Virus record (IMG/VR): IMGVR_UViG_3300015371_000010
Coordinates: 1-64,000 of that record
Length of the DNA: 64,000 bases
From: a virus
Strand: one strand, 5' to 3'
Positions within the stretch are counted from its first letter, which is position 1. The number at the start of each line of letters is the position of its first letter. Shown piece after piece: positions 22,188-30,548 of the stretch. The position numbers and the translations under genes were made by a program. The notes beneath the pieces are model-generated. The model was not told the origin of the DNA. It worked only from the letters and a program-made list of their open reading frames with translations, and searched no databases.

Positions 22188-22432
22188 TGCCAGATGTGAT
22201 CAAGAAGGGAATGAAGGCATACGAGTTGTTCGAGGGAGACCAGATCACCGTGGGAATCACCGCAGAGATCTCAGTCGGTCGCGACAAGTCGTGGTGCAAG
22301 TACGAGGCGACAACCAAGCTTCGCAGTGGTGAGAGAGCAGAAGACGCCAGGACACGGGCCATCGGCCACGTCAACGAGAGCGTGATGGAAGTAGTAGCCA
22401 CAACAGTTGAGACGCAGAGGAGCTACAAGTGA
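22187..22432 (+). CDS. Hypothetical protein (81 aa, GTG start)
   Basis: GTG overlaps the previous TAG and follows GGAAGGTGAGGAAG. Sequence (GDQITVGITAEISVGRDKSW) is beta then helix, reminiscent of small RNase H- or dsRNA-like folds but too short to assign. Sits directly before the SSB gene. Confidence 0.6.
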   Translation: MPDVIKKGMKAYELFEGDQITVGITAEISVGRDKSWCKYEATTKLRSGERAEDARTRAIGHVNESVMEVVATTVETQRSYK

Positions 22433-23229
22433 GGTTCGGCAAGAGCAAGACGGAGGCGGCCGAAGAGCCTGGCCGCGGTGGCGGTGGGGACTTCATCCGC
22501 TACCTCAAGGATGGATCCACGACCTTCCGGATCCTGCAGGAGCAGGACGAGTGGGTCTACTTCTGGGAGCACTTCTCCCCGGCCGGGTTCTCCTTCCCGT
22601 GCCCGCGCAGCGCTGACGACCCGGTGGAGATGTGCCCGGGCTGCTCCAGCGACAACGACAAGATGCGCAAGGCGGGCCGGAAGATCGCCTTCAACGTGCT
22701 GCACAGCGTGAACGGCAACGAGTACATCGACGCCTTCAAGGTGGGCCCGATGGTCGCGGACAAGCTGGAGAACCGGATCAAGCGGTACGACACCATCACC
22801 GACCGGGACTACACGATCACCAAGTACAAGACCGGCAACGACCGCTGGGACTTCGACGTGGAGGGTGCCACGCCCACCCCGATCGACCTGCGCAAGGAGG
22901 AGTGGAAGGACATCGAGGCGATGCTCCAGCAGGCCTGGGACGACGCCTGGGGTGACCCGGAGGCGGCTGAGCGCAACAAGGCGGCTGCTGAGATGCAGAC
23001 CGCTCGCCCGCGCGCCACGATCGCGCCGGCGCCGAAGCGGGTGGCACCGAAGGAGGTTGCTCCCGAGGAGCCCCCTTTTGAGGAGAAGTCCTACCGAGAG
23101 GAGGACCTGCGGGCCATGGAGCTCCCCAAGTTGGTGGAGACGATCCGGGCCGACATGAAGGTGACCCCGCCGGAGACCCTCAAGACCAGCGATGAAGTGG
23201 TTGACTGGCTGATGGCCCTGCAGGGCTGA
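22429..23229 (+). CDS. gp32-like single-strand DNA-binding protein
   Basis: 266 aa. Segment STTFRILQEQDEWVYFWEHF, then a Cys cluster (CPRSADDPVEMCPGCSSDND) and NVLHSVNGNEYIDAFKVGPM, matches the OB-fold, zinc-containing SSB of T4 gp32-like phage proteins. The C-terminal 70 residues are Pro/Glu-rich and end in an acidic-to-hydrophobic peptide like other SSB interaction tails. It coats unwound strands in the helicase-primase-polymerase complex. GTG start overlapping the previous stop. Confidence 0.8.
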   Translation: MRFGKSKTEAAEEPGRGGGGDFIRYLKDGSTTFRILQEQDEWVYFWEHFSPAGFSFPCPRSADDPVEMCPGCSSDNDKMRKAGRKIAFNVLHSVNGNEYIDAFKVGPMVADKLENRIKRYDTITDRDYTITKYKTGNDRWDFDVEGATPTPIDLRKEEWKDIEAMLQQAWDDAWGDPEAAERNKAAAEMQTARPRATIAPAPKRVAPKEVAPEEPPFEEKSYREEDLRAMELPKLVETIRADMKVTPPETLKTSDEVVDWLMALQG

Positions 23230-23306
23230 GACGTGGGTGGGGCCGGCGACTGATCCCCCGGCCGACCCCACTCACCATTACCCAACGATCTACTAGGACA
23301 CGGGTT

Positions 23307-26060
23307 ATGAAGATCATCCCTGCGCAGCGGCCCTGGCGTATCGAGCCCACGGTCACCGATGCCAAGTTCTGGCACCTGCACGCGCACAGCCGGTACTCCT
23401 ACAACGACGCGATGAGCCACGTCGAGGCGATGGTCAGGCAGGTCGCCGGCTACGGGCAGCCGGCGCTGGCGATCACCGACCACGGCAACATGGCGGCCAG
23501 TGTGGAGCTGTACCAGGCCTGCCAGCGCTACGGCATCAAGCCGTTCCCGGGCTCCGAGTTGTACTTCGTGCCCGAGACCGCCCAGTACCGGGCGGACCGG
23601 GCCACCAAGGACCTGAAGTCGACCATGTACCACCTGGGCGTGGTGGCCTACACCAGCGTCGGCTACGAGAACCTGGTCCGGCTGAGCACCAACAGCCACA
23701 AGAATCATCACTGGAAGCCGCTTGTCGACTACCAGATGTTGGCCCAGATGGCGGAGGATGGTCACACCGAAGGGCTAGCGGTCACCACCGGTTGCTACTA
23801 CGGGTACCTGGCGCAGACATTGCTGGCTCAGGGCGAGGAGCCGGCGTTGCAGTTCTTGCACACGCTGTCCTCCTGGTTCCCGGACGGCGTCTACGTCGAG
23901 GTGCAGAACCACCACATCACCCACGACGAAGGCAGCACCGATGACCAACTGGCCGATGCGTTGGTCGGACTGGCGGACCAAGCGGGCCTCCCGGTCGTCC
24001 TCACGCAGGACTCGCACTACCTGGCGCCCGAGGACCGCGCGGACCATGACGGGCTCAAGAGGCTGGTTTCTTTCGGACCCGATCCCGATGACGCGGTATT
24101 CCCAGGAGACGGCTTTCATCTGTGTGATGCCCAGTGGATCGCCCAGCACCACGGTCACCGTCGCCTTGCCCGAGGCATGGAGGGACTCGCAGATCTCCTC
24201 GGCCGGCATCGGCTCGGGATACCTGTACTTGACTCTTATTCGTACGCCGTCCCCGAAGTTGTAGCCGACCCGCAGCGGGCCATGGTGAGCCGGGCCCAGG
24301 CGGCGTTGGAGGGCATGTGGGCGCCCAAGGACCCACCGCCGCGGTACCAGGCCAAGCTGAACGAGGAGATCGAGGTCATCGAGGCCTCGGGAATGGCCGG
24401 CTACCTGATGCTGGTCTGCCAGGTCACCGACTGGCTACGCGGCCAGGACATCATGTTCCAGACCCGAGGCAGTGCGGCCGGCTCCATGGTCTGCTGGCTG
24501 CTGGGCATCTCGAACGTGGATCCGATCAAGTGGAACCTTCGCTTCGAGCGGTTCCTGAGCAAGGATCGCACCAAGCCCCCGGACGTGGACTTGGACGTGG
24601 CCCACGACCGTCGCGACGAGCTCATCGAGATGCTCAACCTCAGATTCACTGCTCATCAGATCGGGTCGTGGGCCACTTACTCCCTGAATGACACCGAGGA
24701 CGAGTTCGGCGACACCCAGCGAGGGTCTCTGCGTGTCCGGTACTTCACTGCAGCAGGAAAGAAGGACGAGGGGGCCACCTCCTGGGGTGAGGTTCCTGCA
24801 GAGGACAAGGCCATGTTGTCGTCGCTCTCCGATCGCCACCTCTACAAGGGTATGGGCACGAATGCCGCCGGAATAGTACTCACCAGTACCCAGGCGGAGT
24901 TCGACCGACTCGTGCCGATGGCGCATATGACCCGGCCTGGGGGCAAGACCGGGCTGGTCACCCAGTACTCCAAGGACCAGATCGAGGCGCTGGGCCTGGT
25001 CAAGCTGGATGCCCTCGGGCTGAAGACCATGACGGTGCTGGACCGCACCATGCGGCTGCTGAACCTGGACCTGGCCCGGATCAACGACATCACCTACAAG
25101 GACCAGCCCACCTACCAGCTGATCCGCTCGGGCAGCACCGAGGGCATCTTTCAGCTGGAGGGCCGCTCCACGATGTGGGGGCTGCGGGACCTGAAGCCGA
25201 CCAGCATCAAGGACGTGATCGCGGCCATGGCGCTGTTCCGGCCGGCGACCATGAACACCGGTGCGACCAGGGCGTTCATCGCGCGCAAGCATCGTCAGCA
25301 GGCCCTGCCGCTGCGGCATCAGCTGATCATGGCGGTCACCAAGGACACCAACGGGATCATGCTCTACCAGGAGCAGGTGATCGACCTGCTGCGTGGGCTG
25401 GGCATGGACGCGGACAACCTGACCATCTTCCTCAAGGCGGTCAAGGCCTCGAACAAGGACATCGGCAGCGCTGGTGCGGTGATCGAGACCTACCAGGAGT
25501 GGATCCGCAACGCCTGTGAGGCCGTGGGCATGAGTCAGCTGGACCAGCAGTACCTCCACGACGCCATCGCCGGCTTCAGCGAGTACGGCTTCAACCGTGC
25601 CCACGCGACGGTGTATGGGATCACTGCGTACCGGATGGCGTACCTCGCTGCACGGCACCCACTGGAGTTCCACACCGCGCTGTTGGGCGTGGCCAGTGGT
25701 GGCGAGGCCAAGAAGGAGGACCGGTACCTGAGAGCAACCCGTCGGAGGCAGATTCGGGTGCTGGCTCCGGACATCAACGTCTCGGGAGCCACCTACTCCA
25801 TCGACGCTGCTCGCGGGGCCATCCGCAAAGGGCTGCAAAGCATAGACGGCGTGGGATCGATCTCCGCGGCGCGTCTGGAGGCCTTGCAACCCTTCACTGA
25901 TCTTGACGACCTGGTCGCCAAGGCGGCTGAGCATCACATCTCTGGGTTCAAGGAGTATGACGGCACTCTCGATTCCCTTACTGGGATCTTAGGCAAGCTC
26001 CACGCCTCTGGGTGCCTAACCAGGCTGACCAATGTGAGGAGGATCGATGCACAGATGTGA
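23307..26060 (+). CDS. dnaE: DNA polymerase III alpha subunit
   Basis: 917 aa. PHP domain: HLHAHSRYSYNDAMSHVEAM...LAITDHGNMAASVELYQAC. Polymerase core: RGSAAGSMVCWLLGI, then PDVDLDVAHDRRDELIE with the catalytic Asp triad region, KLDALGLKTMTVLDRT, and YGFNRAHATVYGITAY. It ends after a helix-hairpin-helix-like segment (GVGSISAARLEALQPFTDLD) without the usual tau-binding end, so is shorter than bacterial DnaE (about 1160). It is the phage replicase. The 76-bp gap upstream holds no gene. Confidence 0.95.
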   Translation: MKIIPAQRPWRIEPTVTDAKFWHLHAHSRYSYNDAMSHVEAMVRQVAGYGQPALAITDHGNMAASVELYQACQRYGIKPFPGSELYFVPETAQYRADRATKDLKSTMYHLGVVAYTSVGYENLVRLSTNSHKNHHWKPLVDYQMLAQMAEDGHTEGLAVTTGCYYGYLAQTLLAQGEEPALQFLHTLSSWFPDGVYVEVQNHHITHDEGSTDDQLADALVGLADQAGLPVVLTQDSHYLAPEDRADHDGLKRLVSFGPDPDDAVFPGDGFHLCDAQWIAQHHGHRRLARGMEGLADLLGRHRLGIPVLDSYSYAVPEVVADPQRAMVSRAQAALEGMWAPKDPPPRYQAKLNEEIEVIEASGMAGYLMLVCQVTDWLRGQDIMFQTRGSAAGSMVCWLLGISNVDPIKWNLRFERFLSKDRTKPPDVDLDVAHDRRDELIEMLNLRFTAHQIGSWATYSLNDTEDEFGDTQRGSLRVRYFTAAGKKDEGATSWGEVPAEDKAMLSSLSDRHLYKGMGTNAAGIVLTSTQAEFDRLVPMAHMTRPGGKTGLVTQYSKDQIEALGLVKLDALGLKTMTVLDRTMRLLNLDLARINDITYKDQPTYQLIRSGSTEGIFQLEGRSTMWGLRDLKPTSIKDVIAAMALFRPATMNTGATRAFIARKHRQQALPLRHQLIMAVTKDTNGIMLYQEQVIDLLRGLGMDADNLTIFLKAVKASNKDIGSAGAVIETYQEWIRNACEAVGMSQLDQQYLHDAIAGFSEYGFNRAHATVYGITAYRMAYLAARHPLEFHTALLGVASGGEAKKEDRYLRATRRRQIRVLAPDINVSGATYSIDAARGAIRKGLQSIDGVGSISAARLEALQPFTDLDDLVAKAAEHHISGFKEYDGTLDSLTGILGKLHASGCLTRLTNVRRIDAQM

Positions 26061-26388
26061 GGCGTTGGTGGGGATGACCAACGTGATCAGCAACCGGACC
26101 ATCTACGTGCCGTGCGGTCGGGTGGACGCCGAGCTGCACCACAAGGTGACCAGGGCGCGGGGTGGATTGATCCTGGACCAGTCCGGTGAGACCTACCACC
26201 ACATGTACCTGTGCCGGCACCACCACAACGTTGCGCATGACGCACCAGCGTTCGAGAACGGCCTGCTGATCCGGGGCACGGTGATCACCGGTGCCGATGG
26301 TCGGCCGTTGTACTCCGGGCCCGATGAGTACCTCACCGAGCACTACGGGAGACGAGATGCGATTCGCGGACACGACCAAGCTAGTTGA
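26047..26388 (+). CDS. HNH-like endonuclease
   Basis: 113 aa. VDAELHHKVTRARGG...YHHMYLCRHHHNVAHD carries the His-His of an HNH core and a CxxC-like pair (CGR, CRHHH). Such proteins cut DNA or help packaging, or are homing nucleases. It overlaps the polymerase 3' end by 14 nt and the next gene by 32 nt, so it is unlikely to be a recent intruder. Confidence 0.75.
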   Translation: MHRCEALVGMTNVISNRTIYVPCGRVDAELHHKVTRARGGLILDQSGETYHHMYLCRHHHNVAHDAPAFENGLLIRGTVITGADGRPLYSGPDEYLTEHYGRRDAIRGHDQAS

Positions 26389-27130
26389 CCCCAACCTGGT
26401 GGTGAGCCGGCGCCATGAGGACTGGCTGACCAAGTACGACCAGCCGGTGTACTCCCAGCGGGCCCTGGCCTTCGCTCACGAGCAGCTGTCCAAGCCTGGC
26501 CGGGTGCGGATGGGCACGGTGAGCGCGAGCTCGCTGGGGGACTGTCACCGCTACCAGCAGTTCACCTACCTGGGCCTGCCCAAGCTGCCCAATGACGCCA
26601 AGACCGCGCTGAAGTTCCAGAACGGCGCGTTCATGCACCTGCGCTGGCAGATGGCTGGGCTGAGCGAGGGCTGGCTGGTCGAGGCCGAGGTGCCGGTACG
26701 CGATCGAGAGCGTGGCTTGCAGGGCACCATGGATGGTGTGCTCTATGATGAGTCAATACTTGAACTCAAGAGCATCAACGCACACGGGTTCAGCGGGGTG
26801 ATGACCTTCGGACCCAAGCACGAACACCTGTTCCAGATGGCCACCTACATGGTCTGCACGAAGCGGACCAAGGGCGTGTTCATCTACGAGAACAAGGACA
26901 CCCAGGAGTACACCGAGATCGTGGTGAACGCCGATGAGGTGCCCTTGGAAGAGGCCATGGTTCAGGCCAGAACCTTATGGCAGGGGATTGAAGCCACCAA
27001 CCTGGCCGAGCCCCTGGAGAAGTGCATCGACAGGACGGGCTGGAAGTACCAGTCCTGCCCGTTCCGTGACCGTTGTCTGGAGCTCTACACCTGGGAGGAG
27101 GCGCTCCATGCGCGTGATTCCCACGCCTGA
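26357..27130 (+). CDS. Cas4-family PD-(D/E)XK exonuclease
   Basis: 257 aa. Active site GTMDGVLYDESILELKSINA (D...ExK) with upstream VEAEVPV strand, and four Cys for an Fe-S cluster: SLGDCHRYQQF near residue 57 and CIDRTGWKYQSCPFRDRC near the C-terminus. Cas4-like RecB-family nucleases degrade 5' ends and are common in phage replication modules. Start ATG 26357 has GGGAGACGAG upstream. Confidence 0.88.
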   Translation: MRFADTTKLVDPNLVVSRRHEDWLTKYDQPVYSQRALAFAHEQLSKPGRVRMGTVSASSLGDCHRYQQFTYLGLPKLPNDAKTALKFQNGAFMHLRWQMAGLSEGWLVEAEVPVRDRERGLQGTMDGVLYDESILELKSINAHGFSGVMTFGPKHEHLFQMATYMVCTKRTKGVFIYENKDTQEYTEIVVNADEVPLEEAMVQARTLWQGIEATNLAEPLEKCIDRTGWKYQSCPFRDRCLELYTWEEALHARDSHA

Positions 27131-27539
27131 CACGCCGGCGGTGATGGCGCCCAAGGCCCAGTTCAGCCGGCGACTGACCGATGTCGATGTCCTGGAGGGC
27201 CTGCCCAGCGTCGAAGAGCTGCACGACGAGCTGCTGGGTTACGCCAACATCATCCTTGGGCGTGCCGACCCACCAATGGAGATCGATGGGTTTTACTTGG
27301 ATCTGATGGAAGTGGCAGCCGCGTACTACGCGCGGGCCAAGGAGATCGACATGCTGATCCACTGGGAGGAGCAGAACCGGCGGGTGATCAGGGGGTCGCC
27401 GTACTACAAGTTCCGGACCGGTCAACTGAGGAGCTTCATCGAGATGGCCAAGATGATGGCGGAGCTGGGGAGCAGACGCCTGACTCAGGAACGGCTGCTC
27501 TCGGATCAGCGGTTCGATGCGGGGAACGGTGGTGAGTGA
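27108..27539 (+). CDS. Hypothetical protein (143 aa)
   Basis: MRVIPTPDTPAVMAPKAQFS then a helical bundle (LPSVEELHDELLGYANIILG, EMAKMMAELGSRRLTQERLL). Starts inside the Cas4-like gene behind GGGAGGAGGCG. Resembles small helical phage proteins next to RecB-like nucleases; no clear function. Confidence 0.65.
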   Translation: MRVIPTPDTPAVMAPKAQFSRRLTDVDVLEGLPSVEELHDELLGYANIILGRADPPMEIDGFYLDLMEVAAAYYARAKEIDMLIHWEEQNRRVIRGSPYYKFRTGQLRSFIEMAKMMAELGSRRLTQERLLSDQRFDAGNGGE

Positions 27540-27916
27540 TGAGGATCATCCCGACCCATGGTCCGGACTGGGAGCGTCGGATGGTGGAAGCCCTGGAGCG
27601 GGTGGGCTACGTCTGCCACCCACCGGGTCAGAGCTGTGTGGGTGCGGAGCATGTCTTCGCGGGGAAACAGGACACCAGCTACAGCGCCAGCGTGTACGTG
27701 GCTCCGAGGACGGGCACGCTGCGCCAGATGATCCTGATGGAGCTGCAACTGAACGGGCCCAGTACCGATGTGGAGCTGCAAGAGTCGCTGAAGCTGCATG
27801 GCAACAGCGAACGACCGCGGCGGGTCGAGCTCGTGGAGGGCGGATTCGTTCGTGACTCTGGACTGCGGCGCAAGCATCACGGTAAGGAACACATCGTGTG
27901 GGAGGCGATCAGATGA
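27539..27916 (+). CDS. Winged-helix-like hypothetical protein (125 aa)
   Basis: Residues 60-110 (MILMELQLNGPSTDVELQES and SERPRRVELVEGGFVRDSGL) read as a winged-helix domain that senses or binds DNA. ATG overlaps the previous TGA; a GTG sits just before it. Family not recognised. Confidence 0.6.
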   Translation: MRIIPTHGPDWERRMVEALERVGYVCHPPGQSCVGAEHVFAGKQDTSYSASVYVAPRTGTLRQMILMELQLNGPSTDVELQESLKLHGNSERPRRVELVEGGFVRDSGLRRKHHGKEHIVWEAIR

Positions 27917-28113
27917 GCACCATGGTTGATGAGATCACCGATGCAGAGTTGCATGCCGCGATGCGAGCGAGAAAGGTCGCGGGAGAGAGGTACCTGCAGC
28001 TCGTCCTCCAGGCCAAGGAGCAAGGCTGGAGCAACTCCCGGATCGCGCGGGCAGTGGGTCTCAGCGAGGCTGCGATCCGGCTGATGCTGCTCCGACGCGA
28101 CAAGGCAGCCTGA
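27913..28113 (+). CDS. HTH protein (66 aa)
   Basis: Helical protein with GWSNSRIARAVGLSEAAIRL, a classic helix-turn-helix (residues 41-60), and a basic end LLRRDKAA. ATG overlaps the previous stop. Likely a DNA-binding regulator. Confidence 0.75.
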   Translation: MSTMVDEITDAELHAAMRARKVAGERYLQLVLQAKEQGWSNSRIARAVGLSEAAIRLMLLRRDKAA

Positions 28114-28117
28114 CCCG

Positions 28118-28855
28118 GTGAGTGCATACCGCTGGGCTCATGGGAACACCCACTTCCCGCTGATGCGGGACAAGACGATGTCGCGCTGGCAGCAGTGCGA
28201 GAACCTGATCAGCGCCCAGGCGGGCAAGGCGGTGGCGCGGGGAGTGCCCTACTTCCTGACCGTGGATCACAACGATCACAGCGGGGACAGGTTCAATCCC
28301 AAGGGCTTCCGACGTATCGGTGGGCACGGGATCGATTACATCGGGGTCAGGCTGCCTGAGGACTGGAAGCTCCAGCCCAGCGACAAGGGGCGGGCCAAGA
28401 GCGTCAGCATTCTGAACGAGAAGATGGTGCCCGGGACCATCGACAGGCATGACTTCTACGGGGCTCGGGTGCTGATCGTCTACACCGAGCAGGTCCAGCT
28501 CCGGTTCTGGCTGGTCACCGCCAACCTGGGTCGTGGTGAGCCGGTGAATGTGTTCGAGCGCAATGTGCGCCGGATCAAGCGGGCCTTCCCCAAGGAGGCC
28601 TCGTTCGGGTTCCAGGAGATCGATGAGGCTGATCGGCCGCGGGAGCATGAGGAGTTGCGCCAGGAGTTCCCCCGGGCCCGGATGGTGGGCTGGGGCACGA
28701 TGAACCCGATCGTGACCAAGAGGCTGATGGTGCGCTCGGCCCGGATCACTAAGGCCTGTGATGGCCTGGCCAGGTACACCCCGACCCGGATGCTGGCCGA
28801 GGGCGAGTTCGAGGTGAAGGGTGATATCACCAAGCGAAGTGATATCAGTGGGTGA
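28118..28855 (+). CDS. EEP (DNase I-like) nuclease, apparently circularly permuted
   Basis: 245 aa from GTG. EEP hydrolases normally run: N-term NxG strand, QE, NTH, DxN, IDYI, SDH. Here the protein starts with the third motif: GNTHFPLMRD (res 9-18), VDHND (res 49-53), GHGIDYIGV (res 69-77), RHDFYGARVLIVY (SDH-like), and only then FWLVTANLGRGEPVNVFERN (N-terminal strand) and FGFQEIDEADRPREHEE (QE motif), ending just where NTHFP would continue. Read circularly, the order is canonical. It is followed by an RHH regulator and then by a conventional EEP protein at 29032. If active, it is a divalent-metal phosphodiesterase or nuclease. The family call is firm by motifs; permutation is inference. 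Confidence 0.75.
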   Translation: MSAYRWAHGNTHFPLMRDKTMSRWQQCENLISAQAGKAVARGVPYFLTVDHNDHSGDRFNPKGFRRIGGHGIDYIGVRLPEDWKLQPSDKGRAKSVSILNEKMVPGTIDRHDFYGARVLIVYTEQVQLRFWLVTANLGRGEPVNVFERNVRRIKRAFPKEASFGFQEIDEADRPREHEELRQEFPRARMVGWGTMNPIVTKRLMVRSARITKACDGLARYTPTRMLAEGEFEVKGDITKRSDISG

Positions 28856-28861
28856 TATCAC
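28821..28861 (+). promoter_or_regulatory. Triple palindromic operator GTGATATCAC at RHH gene start
   Basis: Perfect GTGATATCAC at 28821-28830 and 28852-28861, and GTGATATCAG at 28839-28848 between them. The outer two are part of an identical 17-mer (GGGTGATATCACCAAGC) 31 bp apart. They lie on the start codon(s) of the ribbon-helix-helix gene, the expected place for autoregulation. Confidence 0.8.
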
Positions 28862-29024
28862 CAAGCAGGTCTCGCTGCGGCTGCCCGCGCACCAGCTGAA
28901 CGAGGTGGACGAGCGGGCCGAGGCGCTGGGCATCTCCCGCAACCAGTGGTTCGAGAACATGCTCGACTGGGTGCTGCTGCACACCTACACGAACGCCGCG
29001 GGTGAGGTGCAGCGCAAGGGATGA
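28821..29024 (+). CDS. Ribbon-helix-helix DNA-binding regulator
   Basis: 67 aa. KQVSLRLPAHQLNEVDERAE then ALGISRNQWFENMLDWVL is a MetJ/Arc (CopG-type) ribbon-helix-helix; the strand residues KQVSLRL contact DNA. GTG at 28821 is chosen for GAGGTGA six bases upstream; GTG at 28839 or 28848 are alternatives. The start region is covered by three GTGATATCAC palindromes, so it probably represses itself. Confidence 0.8.
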   Translation: MISPSEVISVGDITKQVSLRLPAHQLNEVDERAEALGISRNQWFENMLDWVLLHTYTNAAGEVQRKG

Positions 29025-29031
29025 TGTGGCC

Positions 29032-30195
29032 ATGGCGGGCGAGAACCACTGGTACCACCAGAACGGCGACCTCTACACGCTGACCCAGCTGGCCAAGCTG
29101 GATGTCGGTGATGTGGTCTACCGCAAGGGCGGAGCCAGGAACAAGCTCGACCAGGCCGAGCTCAATGCCATCAAGGCCTATCTGCAGGCCAACAAGGCCC
29201 AGGCCCAGCACCAGGCCAAGTTCCCGCAGTTCGGGCACATCCACTGCTCATCGCGGTTCGACCGCTCTGCGGCTTCGCTGGAGGCGGACCTGGATGACTG
29301 GATGAGCCAGGTCGGGCTGATCACCCTGACCGAGATCAGCAACGACAACCGGGCCAACCAGATGCGGGAGAAGGGCTGGCAGTACTACAACGCCAAGGCC
29401 TCCCAGGGCCAGGACGAGTGCGGTACCGCCTGGCGGATGGACACCTGGCGTCGGGTGGCGGCCACGGTGCGCAAGCTCAACAACGAGCAGTACTACCGCC
29501 TGGACGGGAGAGTGGCCGATCCCGTGGTCAGCTCCACGGTGGTGCTCAAGCGGGCCGATACCGGGCATCGGCTGATGGTCTCGGTCACGCACATGCCCGC
29601 GCATGTGGAGGGCAGAGGTGGCTGGCGGACCACGGAGAACAAGTGGCAGGCCCGCAAGGCCGCCTACCTGAGCTCCCTGGCCAACTGGGCCACCCATGTC
29701 CAGGCCCTGGAGAACCAGTACAAGCCGGACGCCACGCTGGTGGTGGCGGACTGGAACCTCAACCTCAAGGAGGAGTGGGTCAGGGATCTGCTGCGCAACC
29801 GCTGGGGCGCGGCCTATCGGCAGGCCTGGACGCACTTCCCCACCAGTGGTGGAAGCCTGGTAGGAGGCGCCTCCGCGCCCCCAGGCGCGCCGGGCAAGGG
29901 CTATGGCGACCGAATCATCGACGGCACCCTGATCAGGGGCGTGGAGACGATCGGCGGCCCAGTGCTGATGCCACGAGTGAGCAGCTCGGATCACCGGCCC
30001 TACCGAGAGAGCTTCGAGTTCACCACCAAGGCCGGCCATCCGGGCTCAGCCGGTGCGGCTGGCGGGGATGGAGACGATGAGGCCACCGGAGACACTCACC
30101 GTGGCGACCCCTGGTGGGGCTTCGGGGACTACATGGACGACGAGATCTACCAGGTCCCGGTCACGGTGGGTGCGCCTGGAGGTGAGGTGCTGTGA
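29032..30195 (+). CDS. EEP (DNase I-like) nuclease with N-terminal extension
   Basis: 387 aa. Residues 1-75 are helical and Gln/Ala-rich (a possible targeting domain). The EEP core begins near SSRFDRSAASLEADLDDWM, with LITLTEISNDN (Glu motif), SVTHMPAHVEGRGGW (Thr-His), LVVADWNLNLKEEW (D-W-N), and SSDHRPYRESFEF (SDH). Canonical order, in contrast to the permuted relative upstream. A Gly-rich acidic tail follows. Probably a metal-dependent nuclease or phosphatase. Confidence 0.85.
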   Translation: MAGENHWYHQNGDLYTLTQLAKLDVGDVVYRKGGARNKLDQAELNAIKAYLQANKAQAQHQAKFPQFGHIHCSSRFDRSAASLEADLDDWMSQVGLITLTEISNDNRANQMREKGWQYYNAKASQGQDECGTAWRMDTWRRVAATVRKLNNEQYYRLDGRVADPVVSSTVVLKRADTGHRLMVSVTHMPAHVEGRGGWRTTENKWQARKAAYLSSLANWATHVQALENQYKPDATLVVADWNLNLKEEWVRDLLRNRWGAAYRQAWTHFPTSGGSLVGGASAPPGAPGKGYGDRIIDGTLIRGVETIGGPVLMPRVSSSDHRPYRESFEFTTKAGHPGSAGAAGGDGDDEATGDTHRGDPWWGFGDYMDDEIYQVPVTVGAPGGEVL

Positions 30196-30344
30196 GCGAA
30201 GAGCCATCGGTGATCGTCTACTGCGAGAACGACCATTGCCGGGTGCTGCTGTTCTCCACCAGGGCCAAGGCCACCCAGGGCGAGGTTGCGGAGCAGGAGA
30301 ACTGCCCGGGCTGCGGCCAGTTCGGACGGACCAAGGGCAAGTGA
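30192..30344 (+). CDS. Zinc-ribbon microprotein (50 aa)
   Basis: GTG overlapping the previous stop. Sequence has VYCENDHCRVLLF and ENCPGCGQFGRTKGK: four Cys in two CxnC pairs, a zinc ribbon. Likely a nucleic-acid or protein adaptor. Confidence 0.65.
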   Translation: MSEEPSVIVYCENDHCRVLLFSTRAKATQGEVAEQENCPGCGQFGRTKGK

Positions 30345-30373
30345 GGGTACTGGGTGAGGAGGAGGTGAGAGCC

Positions 30374-30466
30374 ATGGACAACGAGACGTTCCACTGGCTC
30401 ATCCTGATCGGCGTGATCGTGGTCATCGTGCTGCTGATCGTGCCCTTGGTGAGGCCCAGGCGGTGA
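30374..30466 (+). CDS. 30-aa membrane micropeptide
   Basis: MDNETFHWLILIGVIVVIVL then LIVPLVRPRR: one TM helix with a basic C-terminus (positive-inside). GAGGAGGTGAGAGCC gives an excellent ribosome site. First of three consecutive micropeptide genes. Confidence 0.7.
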   Translation: MDNETFHWLILIGVIVVIVLLIVPLVRPRR

Positions 30467-30470
30467 TGAC

Positions 30471-30548
30471 ATGAGCACACTGATCTGGGTGCTGATCATC
30501 GTGGTGATCGTGGTGCTGGTACTGGCCCTGTTGCGCGGCCGGTTCTAG
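30471..30548 (+). CDS. 25-aa membrane micropeptide
   Basis: MSTLIWVLIIVVIVVLVLAL then LRGRF: one TM helix and short basic end, similar in design to the preceding gene. GCGGTGATGAC is a weaker ribosome site. Possibly a paralogue of its neighbour. Confidence 0.6.
   Translation: MSTLIWVLIIVVIVVLVLALLRGRF

Noticed and set aside
26047-26388. Homing endonuclease insertion
   Set aside because: The HNH-like gene overlaps both neighbours by translation-coupled junctions, so it does not look like an insertion.
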